This document shows, in pieces, positions 45,505 through 53,915 of a DNA stretch of 64,000 bases. The stretch is taken from NCBI RefSeq assembly GCF_001902295.1, contig NZ_CP018335.1:2914001-2978000 (forward strand). Direction: 5' to 3'. Each line of letters begins with the position of its first letter. Position 1 is the first letter of the stretch. This DNA is from Clostridium kluyveri. GTDB taxonomy: Bacteria; Bacillota; Clostridia; Clostridiales; Clostridiaceae. Both the position numbers and the translations under genes were made by a program. Below the pieces are notes generated by a model, which searched no databases, was not told the DNA's origin, and saw only the letters and a program-made list of their open reading frames with translations.

Positions 45505-45930
45505 CTATTTTTTCTGTGCCTTAATGAGAGCATTTTCCACAGGCTTCAAATAGGCTTTTGAAGTAAGAGTAGCTCCACTGATGACATCTACATGCAGCGA
45601 CTGGGCTTTTATTACTCTATTATATAGCTCGCCTGTAAATTCTGGCTTTTGATTTTCTTTATGCTCTAGTATTTTAATATCAGTAATCTTGCCCGAGGAC
45701 ACGGTAACCTGTACTTTATTGGCTCTCCATTTGTAAATCCCGCCTTCGTACTCCCCGATATAAGTACCGTCGTTCAGCTTGCTGAAATTCACAGCGTCAA
45801 GAGAAAGATTTTTAGCTTCATTATGTTCTTTTGATATATACCGCCAGCCCACTGCTCCTACTATACCTAATACAGCAATAATTGCAAGAAAAATAACCCA
45901 TCCAATTTTTCTTTTTCCCTGTTTTTTCAT
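45505..45930 (-). CDS. membrane-anchored FMN-binding domain protein
   Basis: Start at 45930 (MKKQGKRKIGWVIFLAIIAV) behind AAGGAG. One membrane helix (9-30) and an FMN-binding domain with VDVISGATLTSKAY. The Thr of SGATLTS is the site of covalent FMN in RnfG/NqrC relatives. It probably works in extracytoplasmic electron transfer with the flavodoxin encoded downstream. Confidence 0.88.
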   Translation of the reverse strand: MKKQGKRKIGWVIFLAIIAVLGIVGAVGWRYISKEHNEAKNLSLDAVNFSKLNDGTYIGEYEGGIYKWRANKVQVTVSSGKITDIKILEHKENQKPEFTGELYNRVIKAQSLHVDVISGATLTSKAYLKPVENALIKAQKK

Positions 45931-45996
45931 TTTTAACATTACTCCTTTTCACAATAATTATGCTTCCCATTTAATTTATTTTTCCACTTTGTAAGA

Positions 45997-46584
45997 TTAT
46001 TCTTTTCCAGAGCAATCCATCAGGCCTTTCATTGTAAATTCCGCTAAGTATTCTAAAACTTGTGGAAAATATCTAAGTCCAATCTCTTCCTTGTGTGTTT
46101 CTATATTAACTAAGGCAGAAAAAATCGCCATAATCATCTCAGCATCTATGTCATTTCTCATTTTCCCTTTAATTTGCCATTTTTTTACTATTTCAATAAA
46201 ATTGTCATATAAAAAAGCAACACAATCAAATCCGTTTTCCTCACGAAAACTTTGTTCTATTTTATTAAAAACATCTCTGTTATACCATTCTTTTAAGATG
46301 GGATTTGATGTCATTCCTTTGAGATTCAGAAACATGATTTTCTTCATAACATCTATGGGGCTGGCTTCTAAATCAACAGATTCCATTATGTTCCTTTTTA
46401 GTTTCACGTTTTCTTCCAAATAAATCTCCATAAACAGCTTATCTTTTGAAGGATAATAATTATAAAAAGTACCGGTAGCCATACCAGCCATTTTTGTTAT
46501 TTCAGCAATACTTGTATCTTTGAACCCTTTGGAACTGAACAACTCCCTCCCACACTTTAATATATCCGCTTTTTTATCAATCAT
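45997..46584 (-). CDS. TetR-family regulator
   Basis: The 195-aa protein has a TetR helix-turn-helix (FSSKGFKDTSIAEITKMAGMATGTFYNYYPSKDKLFMEI) and a C-terminal ligand domain. It heads a transcript with the FMN-binding and flavodoxin genes. A perfect inverted repeat lies 55 bp upstream of its start, so autoregulation is likely. Confidence 0.9.
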   Translation of the reverse strand: MIDKKADILKCGRELFSSKGFKDTSIAEITKMAGMATGTFYNYYPSKDKLFMEIYLEENVKLKRNIMESVDLEASPIDVMKKIMFLNLKGMTSNPILKEWYNRDVFNKIEQSFREENGFDCVAFLYDNFIEIVKKWQIKGKMRNDIDAEMIMAIFSALVNIETHKEEIGLRYFPQVLEYLAEFTMKGLMDCSGKE

Positions 46585-46638
46585 GTAAGTTACCTCCCTG
46601 TAGTTTGGAAAATCTCTTTATTTATGTATTCACGCAAT

Positions 46639-46672
46639 AATATGAATGAATACTTTTAAATTCATTCATATT
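46639..46672. promoter_or_regulatory. TetR operator, ATGAATGAAT type
   Basis: AATATGAATGAAT (46639-46651) and ATTCATTCATATT (46660-46672) are perfect 13-bp arms around 8 bp. The half-site ATGAATGAAT recurs in the operator at 58985-59017. Confidence 0.75.
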
Positions 46673-46707
46673 CTAACATAGACAAATATTTTAGTCAATT
46701 ATGTATA

Positions 46708-46785
46708 TAAGAATACTGTTAATAAGGTTTAGATGGAGATAAGTATTTCTCTATAGCAAACTCCACCCGAACCTAAGAATCACTT
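46708..46785 (-). repeat. family A repeat, copy 4 (partial)
   Basis: Only the outer part is present: TAAGAATACTGTTAATAAGG, then the GGTTTAGATGGAG / CTCCACCCGAACC stem. The inner hairpins and the CGGATAA end are missing. It lies at the 3' end of the MFS gene. Confidence 0.75.
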
Positions 46786-46798
46786 CACATTTGCTACT

Positions 46799-48019
46799 TT
46801 ATTTCTGTTCCAGTTTTCTGATAGCTGGAACCAGTGGACAAAGTACCGAAATTCCAATGATTAAAATGCCAGACAGCAAGAACCAATGGCTCACGCCGAT
46901 TCTGTCAGCAAACGCTCCTGAAAGAATTAAGCCAAAAGGCATAGCTAGAGATATGATGCTCCCTGTTAGAGAAAATACACGTCCCAAATATTCAGGTTTA
47001 ATTTTCTCCTGAAAAAGGGCTGTTTGAACGCCGCTGTAAAATGGAACTGAAAGTCCCATAATTCCACAACACAAAACAAAAAAGATGAATCCATTTGAAG
47101 GAAGTAGCCCCGAAATAGTCAAACTAACTCCCATCATAAAAATAGACGCTGTTATTAAGGTGATTCGCTTTTTATAGCCACCAAACAGTCCTAATAGCAA
47201 ACCTCCTGTGAGCATTCCAGCGGCATAGGCTATCTCTGTAATAGAGATATGCATCGGTGTTCCGGCAAAGTGTTCCATGCTGATTAGTGGATAAAGTGCA
47301 TTGATTGGCATATAAACTAACATATATAGTGTTCCTATCAATAACAAGGCAAATAATCCTTTATTTTCTTTCAAGACAAAAAGCCCTTGTTTCATCTCTT
47401 CAATAAAATTTCGCTTTAAGTTCTCTTGCTCTATATTAACCTTGGGAATGTGAACAAGTGCCACCGCAATACATGCAATCACAGCACCTACCACATCTAT
47501 AGCTATGATTGCATTTAGTTCCCAAACAGAATATAAAAAAGCCGCAGCAGCTGGACTAAGAATGTAGCTTATGGACTGCAAAGATTGACTGTAACCAGCA
47601 CATTTAGTTAATTCTTCTTCTGGCACTAAAAGAGGAGTTACCGCACTTAGTGCAGGAGAATGGAAAGCTGTTCCAACACTGCGAATGAACAAAACTACCA
47701 TAACTATCCAGACTGGCAGTTCCATGTATATTGCAATAAGAGCTAATACCCCACCAGCCAAAGCAATAATTAAATCAGCATAAATCATAATCATCTTTCG
47801 ATCATAACGGTCAACCAATACACCAATGGCAGGTCCAAAAACCGCATATGGCAGAAAGCCAATTAATGAAGCCATTGACAACACCACTGCAGATTGAGTT
47901 TTTTCCGTAAGGTAAAAGATAATCGTCATCTGCAGAATAGCACTAGTAATAAGTGAAACTGCTTGTCCTGTCCATATAGTAAAAAATTTTTGTTTCCAAT
48001 TTGAATTTTCTTTTGTCAT
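46799..48019 (-). CDS. Mef-like MFS exporter
   Basis: The 406-aa protein has twelve membrane segments and resembles macrolide-type MFS exporters (SNWKQKFFTIWTGQAVSLIT at the N-terminus; GVLVDRYDRKMIMIYADL as motif A). Its leader contains a short peptide with an Arg-Leu-Arg end and a terminator, the usual inducible control of macrolide resistance genes. Substrate specificity cannot be proved from sequence. Confidence 0.88.
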   Translation of the reverse strand: MTKENSNWKQKFFTIWTGQAVSLITSAILQMTIIFYLTEKTQSAVVLSMASLIGFLPYAVFGPAIGVLVDRYDRKMIMIYADLIIALAGGVLALIAIYMELPVWIVMVVLFIRSVGTAFHSPALSAVTPLLVPEEELTKCAGYSQSLQSISYILSPAAAAFLYSVWELNAIIAIDVVGAVIACIAVALVHIPKVNIEQENLKRNFIEEMKQGLFVLKENKGLFALLLIGTLYMLVYMPINALYPLISMEHFAGTPMHISITEIAYAAGMLTGGLLLGLFGGYKKRITLITASIFMMGVSLTISGLLPSNGFIFFVLCCGIMGLSVPFYSGVQTALFQEKIKPEYLGRVFSLTGSIISLAMPFGLILSGAFADRIGVSHWFLLSGILIIGISVLCPLVPAIRKLEQK

Positions 48020-48072
48020 ATCTATTCTCTCCTTGCATTTTTATTATTGGTTTCATACTGGCTTTAGGCAAT

Positions 48073-48115
48073 AAAAAATGCAGGCTAAAATCCGCAATGC
48101 GAGCTTTAGTCTGCA
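48073..48115 (-). terminator. attenuator hairpin in the exporter leader
   Basis: On the minus strand TGCAGACTAAA pairs with TTTAGCCTGCA (one mismatch), followed by TTTTTT. It lies 54 bp before the exporter start and 140 bp after the leader peptide. Upstream segments AGACATAG (near 48180) and CTATGTCT (near 48130) can pair with each other, and the first also with the leader-peptide coding start. Confidence 0.75.
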
Positions 48116-48255
48116 TACCAACGTTAAAAAGACATAGGAAAAAACTATAACCTCAAATGGCTACACTTCACCTGTATCTATGTCTCTATTCGTAAAATAA
48201 GTACAACAAAAAAGCCCACTTTCATGGATGTTTTTACCACTTTTTTATTGCCAGC

Positions 48256-48279
48256 TTATCTTAAACGTACAGAATACAT
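48256..48279 (-). CDS. leader peptide MYSVRLR of the exporter
   Basis: A seven-codon frame with ATG at 48279 behind AAAGGAGGG (9 nt). The RLR ending is the macrolide arrest motif of several erm/msr/mef leader peptides. Macrolide-bound ribosomes should stall here and change the fold downstream. Too short for usual gene calling. Confidence 0.7.
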   Translation of the reverse strand: MYSVRLR

Positions 48280-48463
48280 AGATAGAATGCCCTCCTTTAA
48301 TTCACTAAATTTTATGTCATTTTATCATAAATAATATGATTCTGTCAATTATTATAATTAATATTAAAATCGATTTAACACAAGGTTATTACTTTATTAT
48401 CTTTATTAAGAGACAAGTCTTTAACTATTTTGCCTTGTGTTTTATTCCCTATTAATTCATAAG

Positions 48464-48503
48464 TTATCAACAACTTATCCACAGGTTATACACATTATCC
48501 ACA
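48464..48503 (+). promoter_or_regulatory. array of DnaA boxes, copy 2
   Basis: TTATCAACA (48464-48472, near match), TTATCCACA (48475-48483), TTATACACA (48486-48494) and TTATCCACA (48495-48503). Spacings of 11, 11 and 9 bp are the same as at 8012-8051. A family B hairpin follows (48515-48555). Confidence 0.7.
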
Positions 48504-48513
48504 ATATTCTACT

Positions 48514-48737
48514 AACTTCTTAAAATAAAAAAATAAGTACCAAAACATTGTTGGTACTTTCATATAAGTGAGATTGATAGGTATTTATAACTTAAGAATA
48601 ATATTATTTTAGATGAAGGTAGCATATATTATTTATAGTTATCACGATATAATATAACTATTAATTGTTATGATATCATTATGCGTATGTTAAAAAATAT
48701 AAAAATAAGCACCCTAAATGACGAGCGCTTATTTTCA
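48514..48737. repeat. family B repeat elements, unit 2 (partial)
   Basis: Two copies of the first block only: AAATAAGTACCAAAACATTG, then TTGGTACTT (48518-48555), and AAATAAGCACCCTAAATGAC, then GAGCGCTTATTTT (48705-48735). The rest of 48304-48760 is AT-rich with no gene. Confidence 0.5.
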
Positions 48738-48760
48738 ATATTATTTTATACATAATCCTT

Positions 48761-49198
48761 CTACATCTCTTTATCATATTTGTAACGATAATAACTACTA
48801 TATCCTACAACAAAGAGATATGCAAAAACTAAAAGAAGAAGAACTGTTAAATCAATACCCATTAAAGCAAAGGCAACCATCAAAGCACCAAATATAAATA
48901 TCATCATATCGTATCCCTTCGCTTTTGCCCTGTTTCTAATAGCACTATTACGTTCATCCTGTGTATCAATTTCTATTTGTTTTTTTATATCAGGATAATT
49001 TTTAATTGCTCTGTGGCTGATTATTTCCCCCATACCACGACCAAAAATGCCACATCCAAGGCCGATACAAATATACGGTAGAGCTTTCATCATTCCTTGT
49101 GGGTCAATAGGCTTAATAATTGCTTTAACGAGATATAATCCTATACTTAGCAACAATAATCCAATTATAATTGTAATGTAATGAATACTATTTTTCAT
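48761..49198 (-). CDS. membrane protein paired with XRE regulator
   Basis: The 145-aa protein has four membrane helices in two pairs (residues 6-26, 40-60, 95-113, 116-135) and a charged loop (IEIDTQDERNSAIRNRAKAKGYD). That ERNxxI-type segment is seen in the DUF2178-like group. It overlaps the XRE gene by 4 bp, so the two are translationally coupled. Such XRE plus membrane pairs are common in clostridia; role unknown. Confidence 0.8.
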   Translation of the reverse strand: MKNSIHYITIIIGLLLLSIGLYLVKAIIKPIDPQGMMKALPYICIGLGCGIFGRGMGEIISHRAIKNYPDIKKQIEIDTQDERNSAIRNRAKAKGYDMMIFIFGALMVAFALMGIDLTVLLLLVFAYLFVVGYSSYYRYKYDKEM

Positions 49199-49398
49199 TT
49201 TTTCTCCTCCTCATAAATAAAAATCTCTTCAATGCTCATATTAAAGTATTTTGCTATTTTAAATGCCAATATTATTGACGGGTTATATCTACCATTTTCA
49301 AGTGAACCGATTGTCTGCCTTGATACTCCAAGTGCCGCTGCCAAATCTTCCTGCTTTATGCCATGTTGCTTTCGTATTTCTTCTAATCGATTTTTCAC
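49195..49398 (-). CDS. XRE-family regulator, short
   Basis: I choose the GTG at 49398 (MKNRLEEIRKQHGIKQEDLA) behind AAAGGAG; the frame is open 36 bp further up. The 67-aa protein is a YozG-like helix-turn-helix (AAALGVSRQTIGSLENGRYN). It probably represses its own promoter, which has operator-like repeats on both sides. Confidence 0.88.
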   Translation of the reverse strand: MKNRLEEIRKQHGIKQEDLAAALGVSRQTIGSLENGRYNPSIILAFKIAKYFNMSIEEIFIYEEEKK

Positions 49399-49416
49399 AT
49401 TTTTACTCCTTTCTAC

Positions 49417-49480
49417 GGAAAGCAAACTTTCCATGTCTTTAGTATATCATTATCGCTAAAAATGTCAAGTAAGCTTTCCA
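49417..49480 (-). promoter_or_regulatory. promoter and operators of the XRE/membrane pair
   Basis: On the minus strand TTGACA and TATACT lie 16 bp apart (about 49441-49468). The palindrome GGAAAGTTTGCTTTCC (49417-49432) is just downstream, and a partial copy GGAAAGCTTACTT just upstream (to 49480). Binding of the XRE protein at both is likely. Confidence 0.65.
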
Positions 49481-49576
49481 TAAAGTTTGGATAATAACTT
49501 ATATAAAAATTTCGATTTTCTACCGTATTTTTAAGTATCAAAGAACATTGTTTATATTTTCATTTTATACTCTAAC

Positions 49577-49765
49577 CTACATATCCCTGTTAACTATATT
49601 TTCAATCAACCTATGCCACCTTTTTGTAACTGCTCCTTGAGACATATTAAATTTTATCCCAACGTGCACAATCTTTATGACAATCCCAATCATCTACTCC
49701 TCTACCAATATTACAATGTACTCTTTCTTGCTTATATTTACTAGGCTCATCAATATAGTTCATAA
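49577..49765 (-). pseudogene. sigma-factor-like helix-turn-helix fragment
   Basis: Two frames join near 49670: MNYIDEPSKYKQERVHCNIG and KFNMSQGAVTKRWHRLIENI, then VNRDM and stop. The second part resembles region 4-type helix-turn-helix domains. A frameshift breaks it. Confidence 0.35.
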
Positions 49766-49925
49766 ATCCCCATCCACATCATTTTTGAATATTTTAAGTC
49801 TGGCCGCTATCAGAGAACTTTTTTAAGTGCGACGCAAAAACACCGTAGAATTCAATTGAATAATACAGTGTTTCAATAAATTGTTAAATAAGAAAATACA
49901 AATTAAAATCACTATGCAGTCTACT

Positions 49926-50075
49926 CTATTTTTCTGTTGATGGAACAATAAGTGGTACCTGAGAGTTTTTTTCACTTATACCTAAATCATACTCAAGAAT
50001 AACTTTCCCTTCTTCTCCGGGCTTAAGTATTGAGACATAATTATTCCCATAGTCTACACCTGTTCCTTCATAAAA
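49926..50075 (-). pseudogene. C-terminal fragment of a secreted or lipoprotein-like protein
   Basis: The frame YEGTGVDYGNNYVSILKPGE and EGKVILEYDLGIS, ending LIVPSTEK, resembles the end of DUF4352-like immunoglobulin-fold proteins. No start is present. Confidence 0.4.
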
Positions 50076-50084
50076 ATATTATTG

Positions 50085-50300
50085 TAGCTTGCACCCTAAA
50101 TGGTCCCATTGGCAAACCAGCAAAAAGTGAAATTCGAGAATTCAGCACTCTAATTCCTGGAATGCAAGACCTCAAAGCATGAACAGCCTCTGAAGATTGT
50201 CACTTTATAGCAATAGAAAGCACTGGCATACACTGGAAGCCAATTTACAAAACACTTGAAGATTTATTTGACAGCCTGTTCACTTTGTTTCACAATGTCA
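50085..50300 (+). pseudogene. IS110-family transposase, N-terminal fragment
   Basis: The frame ACTLNGPIGKPAKSEIREFS, TLIPGMQDLKA, stop, then FIAIESTGIHWKPIYKTLED matches the start of IS110 DEDD transposases, with an in-frame stop and loss of the rest. Confidence 0.65.
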
Positions 50301-50313
50301 ATCTAACAGTTAA

Positions 50314-51165
50314 TTATTTTGACCAATAGGTCGGGCGAACTATCATGATAGGTAGCTTTGTATGTGAATCTCCCTTAGCCGTATTGATTTGGGCTTGAGT
50401 AAGAAAAATACTATTTGTTAGATTAGCTCCACTAAGATCGGCATCTCTTAAATCAGCTCCAATTAGATCAGCCCAACTTAAATCAACTCCCCTAATGTTT
50501 GCCGCAATAAGACAGGCTCCCCTCAAGTCTGCACCTCTAAGGTTGGTTTTTCTCAGATCCGATCCAAAATAATCTGATCTAGGAAAGGTGACATTACAAC
50601 TTCTTGAAGTAATATTCTTTTTTCTGTGGAACTTAGTACGTACTAAGTTGCTGGTATTTTTTAGCAGTACGTTAACTTTAGTTCGATGAGCTGCTATATC
50701 CAATGTTAATAGAAAGTCAACATCAAGAAGAGTAAGTTGTTTAGTATTGTCTATTAATGAACTTATCTTCTCCTTAATATGAGGGTCTTTTTGCAGAATA
50801 AATGCTTCAGTAAGATACCATAGCATCTCATGAAGCTGTCGCATAATCAAAAATGTTTCAAACATTTTATTAGCACATTCCGGGTTTTTAAGCCAATCAT
50901 GTCCACTAAAAGTAACTTGTGATACCTTCTGACCAGCACCAAAGCAATCATAAGCAGTACATCCCTTAAGCCCCTTATTTCTCAAATTTTTGTGAACAGA
51001 GCAATTAAAGTTAGACTGTAAGTTTATACAAGGTTTGCCAGCCTCTTTATTCGTTGGAAAGCCTTCTGACGCCGAAAAATACAATGCTACACAACATAGC
51101 CCGAAACATTCTTTACAATCAACCCTTAATTCTTTAGTATACTTATCTTTGTATGTATATATCAT
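50314..51165 (-). CDS. pentapeptide-repeat protein with Cys-rich N-terminal domain
   Basis: Residues 1-80 hold a Cys cluster (CKECFGLCC..., GKPCINL, FNCSVH, GCTAYDCFGAGQ) like the YkgJ-type zinc/iron-sulfur region. Residues about 85-180 are helical (MRQLHEMLWYLTEAF). Residues about 200-260 are pentapeptide repeats (DLRKTNLRGADLRGA). The whole layout is conserved in Bacillus and Paenibacillus proteins of unknown function. A TTGAAG/TATAAT promoter lies at 51214-51241. The stretch 51242-51476 has no gene. Confidence 0.85.
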   Translation of the reverse strand: MIYTYKDKYTKELRVDCKECFGLCCVALYFSASEGFPTNKEAGKPCINLQSNFNCSVHKNLRNKGLKGCTAYDCFGAGQKVSQVTFSGHDWLKNPECANKMFETFLIMRQLHEMLWYLTEAFILQKDPHIKEKISSLIDNTKQLTLLDVDFLLTLDIAAHRTKVNVLLKNTSNLVRTKFHRKKNITSRSCNVTFPRSDYFGSDLRKTNLRGADLRGACLIAANIRGVDLSWADLIGADLRDADLSGANLTNSIFLTQAQINTAKGDSHTKLPIMIVRPTYWSK

Positions 51166-51476
51166 ATTTATTTACCTCATTTTAGAAAAATAGGAATGAT
51201 TTTTTTCTCTTAAATTATATCATATACAGCCTGTACTTCAATGTCTGTATAATACTTTCGTCATAATTATTTGCTACTATGTCACAACATAGGAAGATTA
51301 TGAGCTACACTCACCACGACTAATGCTAATTTTATTCATAAAGGTAAATTAAAATGCGCTAGGCTTATTTTATTGCTTTTAAATGCTGAATGTCCTAACA
51401 TATATAATATCTCCTTTCAAAGTATTCCTTGCCAAATACTTTACAAATAACACCTGTAATTCTTCATCAGCTTTAC

Positions 51477-51625
51477 TTATCCGAAGGCTACCATTGCTAA
51501 CACCCCCATCTTCTTTAAAGTGGTGGATAAGCACTGCTACGCCTCTGGATAAGTTCTTCTAAAGTTCAGATGGAGAAAGGCATTCCTTACAAGCAAACTC
51601 CACCTGAACCTAAGAATCACTTGAT
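51477..51625 (-). repeat. family A structured repeat, copy 5 (short form)
   Basis: This copy lies directly at the 3' side of the tnpB remnant on the same strand, the place where TnpB guide RNAs (omega RNA) are encoded in intact elements. It has the CTCCATCTGAAC stem, CCACCA/TGGGGG hairpin and terminal CGGATAAG. It lacks the central hairpin block. Confidence 0.8.
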
Positions 51626-51891
51626 TCCCACAATTTGAACAAATCTTTGAAGTATATGCTTCGTTAATCTTTACTATTTCAACATCATGCAATTTTGCCT
51701 TGTATGTTAAATAGGTTTTAAACTTGCCTAATCCCCAATTTTCCTTAATACTTCTATTAAACTTTTTAATCTCTGAGTTTTTTATCATTTTCTCTTGTGA
51801 TAAATTCCCTATAACTATAATTTTATTATCTTCTATCATGTTCTAACTGATTTATTTGTTCTCTTGCAGGATAACACTGTATTTTCTTCAT
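51626..51891 (-). pseudogene. tnpB: tnpB (IS607-type), internal and C-terminal deletions
   Basis: From ATG at 51891 the start MKKIQCYPAREQINQLEHD is TnpB-like. The frame then shifts to KIIVIGNLSQEKMIK...FNRSIKENWGLGKFKTYLTYKA and KICSNCGNQ, the RuvC and zinc-ribbon parts. About 230 residues in the middle and the last 50 are missing. It joins the family A repeat after CSNCGNQ. No nuclease activity is expected. Confidence 0.85.
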
Positions 51892-51907
51892 AAGTATAAC
51901 TTTGTTT

Positions 51908-52537
51908 TCATCTTTCTTCTTGAACATCTTCTTTTATTACTTCCTTTACCACGTTGATTAACTTTTTTTGTTTATAACTTCTACTTCCATAAAGCCTTGC
52001 AGAAAAAACATGAACTATTGTCATTAAATCTTCTATCATTTCTTGTTCATATGTTTTTTCTTCTGCTTTATTCATAATAACAATCTCTATATTAAATCTT
52101 TTACACATAGTTTCAAAGAAGTCATATCCAAATCTTGCAAATCTATCTTTATAAGCTATAATAATTCTTTCAACTTGATTAGATAATATTAAATCCCACA
52201 TTTTCTGAAACTCAGGCCTATTATAATTTAAAGCACTTCCTATATCAGAAAATATTTCGTCAATAACATAGCCTTTAGCTATACAAAATTGTTTTAAGTT
52301 TTCAAGTTGATGTTTTAATTCATTTTTTTGCTTATTTGAAGATACTCTTGCATATATTAATGTCTTTCGTAATAAAGGTTTTCGAATCATATTTAAAGCC
52401 TTCAATAAATGTTCTTCTGTATACCTTCTATGTCCACTATCCAACTTTATAGGACTTAATTTCCCTTCTTTGTCCCAATTTCTTAATGTTTGTATTGTAA
52501 CACCTAATTTTTCGGCAAATTTTCCTATCGAATACAT
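51908..52537 (-). CDS. tnpA: IS607-family serine recombinase TnpA
   Basis: Start at 52537 (MYSIGKFAEKLGVTIQTLRN) behind GAGGTG. A MerR-like helix-turn-helix (1-60) is followed by a resolvase catalytic domain (LIYARVSSNKQKNELKHQLE with the active Ser, and YKDRFARFGYDFFE). The protein has the typical length and order of IS607 TnpA and looks intact. Its partner tnpB is broken, so mobility in cis may remain. Confidence 0.92.
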   Translation of the reverse strand: MYSIGKFAEKLGVTIQTLRNWDKEGKLSPIKLDSGHRRYTEEHLLKALNMIRKPLLRKTLIYARVSSNKQKNELKHQLENLKQFCIAKGYVIDEIFSDIGSALNYNRPEFQKMWDLILSNQVERIIIAYKDRFARFGYDFFETMCKRFNIEIVIMNKAEEKTYEQEMIEDLMTIVHVFSARLYGSRSYKQKKLINVVKEVIKEDVQEER

Positions 52538-52602
52538 TATTTTCACCTCTAATACTAGAGTACCAAAAATATATAAAATAATCAATATATTTTTATGGTT
52601 TT

Positions 52603-52845
52603 TTATACATTTTTATTAACTGTTATTACCACCACATAAAATACTTTGATTATAGGCAAAGCATTTTTTTTGAATAAAGAGAATCTCTTGTACACAGGTA
52701 AGGCTAATGCAACTGCTGCTGGATATAAAAAGAATGAGATAAGCTGACCTCCAATATTAAAATCTTCATATTTTATATGCAGTTTTGTAAGTAATATAAT
52801 CAATATAGCTATGGCTATTAACAAAGGGTTAAAAATTTGTTTTTA
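52603..52845 (-). pseudogene. LrgB/CidB-family fragment
   Basis: The frame NPLLIAIAILIILLTKLHIK, then FNIGGQLISFFLYPAAVALA, matches the start of LrgB (antiholin-like) membrane proteins. Both ends are lost. Confidence 0.7.
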
Positions 52846-52879
52846 AAAATACAAGAGGTCGGCCATATTAATCAATTCA

Positions 52880-52927
52880 TTGACACCTATAAAATAGAAT
52901 GATATAATAGACAGAACAGTCTATTAT
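52880..52927 (+). promoter_or_regulatory. promoter with TetR-like operator upstream of crotonase
   Basis: TTGACA (52880-52885) and TATAAT (52903-52908) are 17 bp apart. TAATAGAC (52906-52913) and GTCTATTA (52920-52927) form a palindrome at the start site, similar to TetR operators. No TetR gene is adjacent; a ribosome site with ATG AAT TAA (near 52937) may be all that is left of one. Confidence 0.7.
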
Positions 52928-52991
52928 ATACCGAAAAGGAGATGAATTAAATAAAAGATAAATTGAAATTATTAAGGTAGGAGGCTTTATA

Positions 52992-53765
52992 ATGACGTAT
53001 AAAACTTTATTATTAGAAAATCGTAACAGAATAACAATCATAAAAATGAATACTCCCCACAATTTAAACGCAATCTCCCAACAGTCAGTGGAAGATTTGT
53101 TTGATGTTCTCCAAGTGATTAAAAATGATGATAATTGCCGGGTTGTTATTCTGACTGGTGAAGGGAAAGGATTTATTGGAGGTGCAGATATTAAGCATAT
53201 GGCCGGCTTGGACGCAATAGAAGGCGGGCAATTCTGTTTTGCTGTGTCAAAGTGTACATTGGAAATGGAGAAAATGGGGAAAGTATTTATTGCGGCTATT
53301 AATGGATTTGCACTGGGAGCTGGTTTAGAAGTAGCCCTTGGCTGTGATATCCGAATATTCTCAAAACATGCCAAAATTGGATTTCCAGAAACCGGCTTAG
53401 GAGTTATACCTGGTGCCGGTGGCGCACAGAGACTGCAGCGGTTAGTGGGAATAGGGAAAGCCAGTGAGATAATATTTACTGGTGACATCATCAGTGCAGA
53501 TAATGCGTTAAGGTTGGGAATCGCCAACCAGGTTACAGAACCGGAATCATTAATGGATACAGCTATGTCCATGGCAGAAAAGATTTTAACAAAATCTCCA
53601 GTAGGCACCCGCTTGGCTAAGGAAGCCCTGCAAAAAGGCAGAGATACAGATTTGGAAAAGGCTCTTGAATACGATAAAAATCTATTTGGTTTATGTTTCT
53701 CAACAGAGGACAAAAAAGAAGGAATGGCTGCATTTATTGAAAAAAGAAAGCCAGTCTTTAAGTAA
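52992..53765 (+). CDS. enoyl-CoA hydratase / crotonase family
   Basis: The 257-aa protein has the oxyanion-hole loop GGADIKHMAG and both catalytic glutamates in place: GAGLEVALGCD and FPETGLGVIPG. A working hydratase for short or medium acyl-CoA is expected. It stands alone, without thiolase or dehydrogenase genes, so its pathway cannot be told. The ribosome site is GTAGGAGG. Confidence 0.92.
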   Translation: MTYKTLLLENRNRITIIKMNTPHNLNAISQQSVEDLFDVLQVIKNDDNCRVVILTGEGKGFIGGADIKHMAGLDAIEGGQFCFAVSKCTLEMEKMGKVFIAAINGFALGAGLEVALGCDIRIFSKHAKIGFPETGLGVIPGAGGAQRLQRLVGIGKASEIIFTGDIISADNALRLGIANQVTEPESLMDTAMSMAEKILTKSPVGTRLAKEALQKGRDTDLEKALEYDKNLFGLCFSTEDKKEGMAAFIEKRKPVFK

Positions 53766-53915
53766 CTTCAATTCGTAATTTTAATATATAGATCCAAAAT
53801 TAAATTAATTCTATTTTTAAGAATTAATTTAAATATTACCTCTAATTTTCTAGATTAATTCCTCGGAAACTACATAAATTATAATATCATAAATCAATAG
53901 AGGAGGAAATTAATT

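Noticed and set aside
45505..45930. Part of an Rnf complex
   Set aside because: Only the FMN-binding domain resembles RnfG; no other rnf genes are adjacent.
52877..53713. 278-codon frame on the minus strand over the crotonase gene
   Set aside because: The crotonase on the plus strand has all catalytic residues and a ribosome site; the antisense product has no family features.
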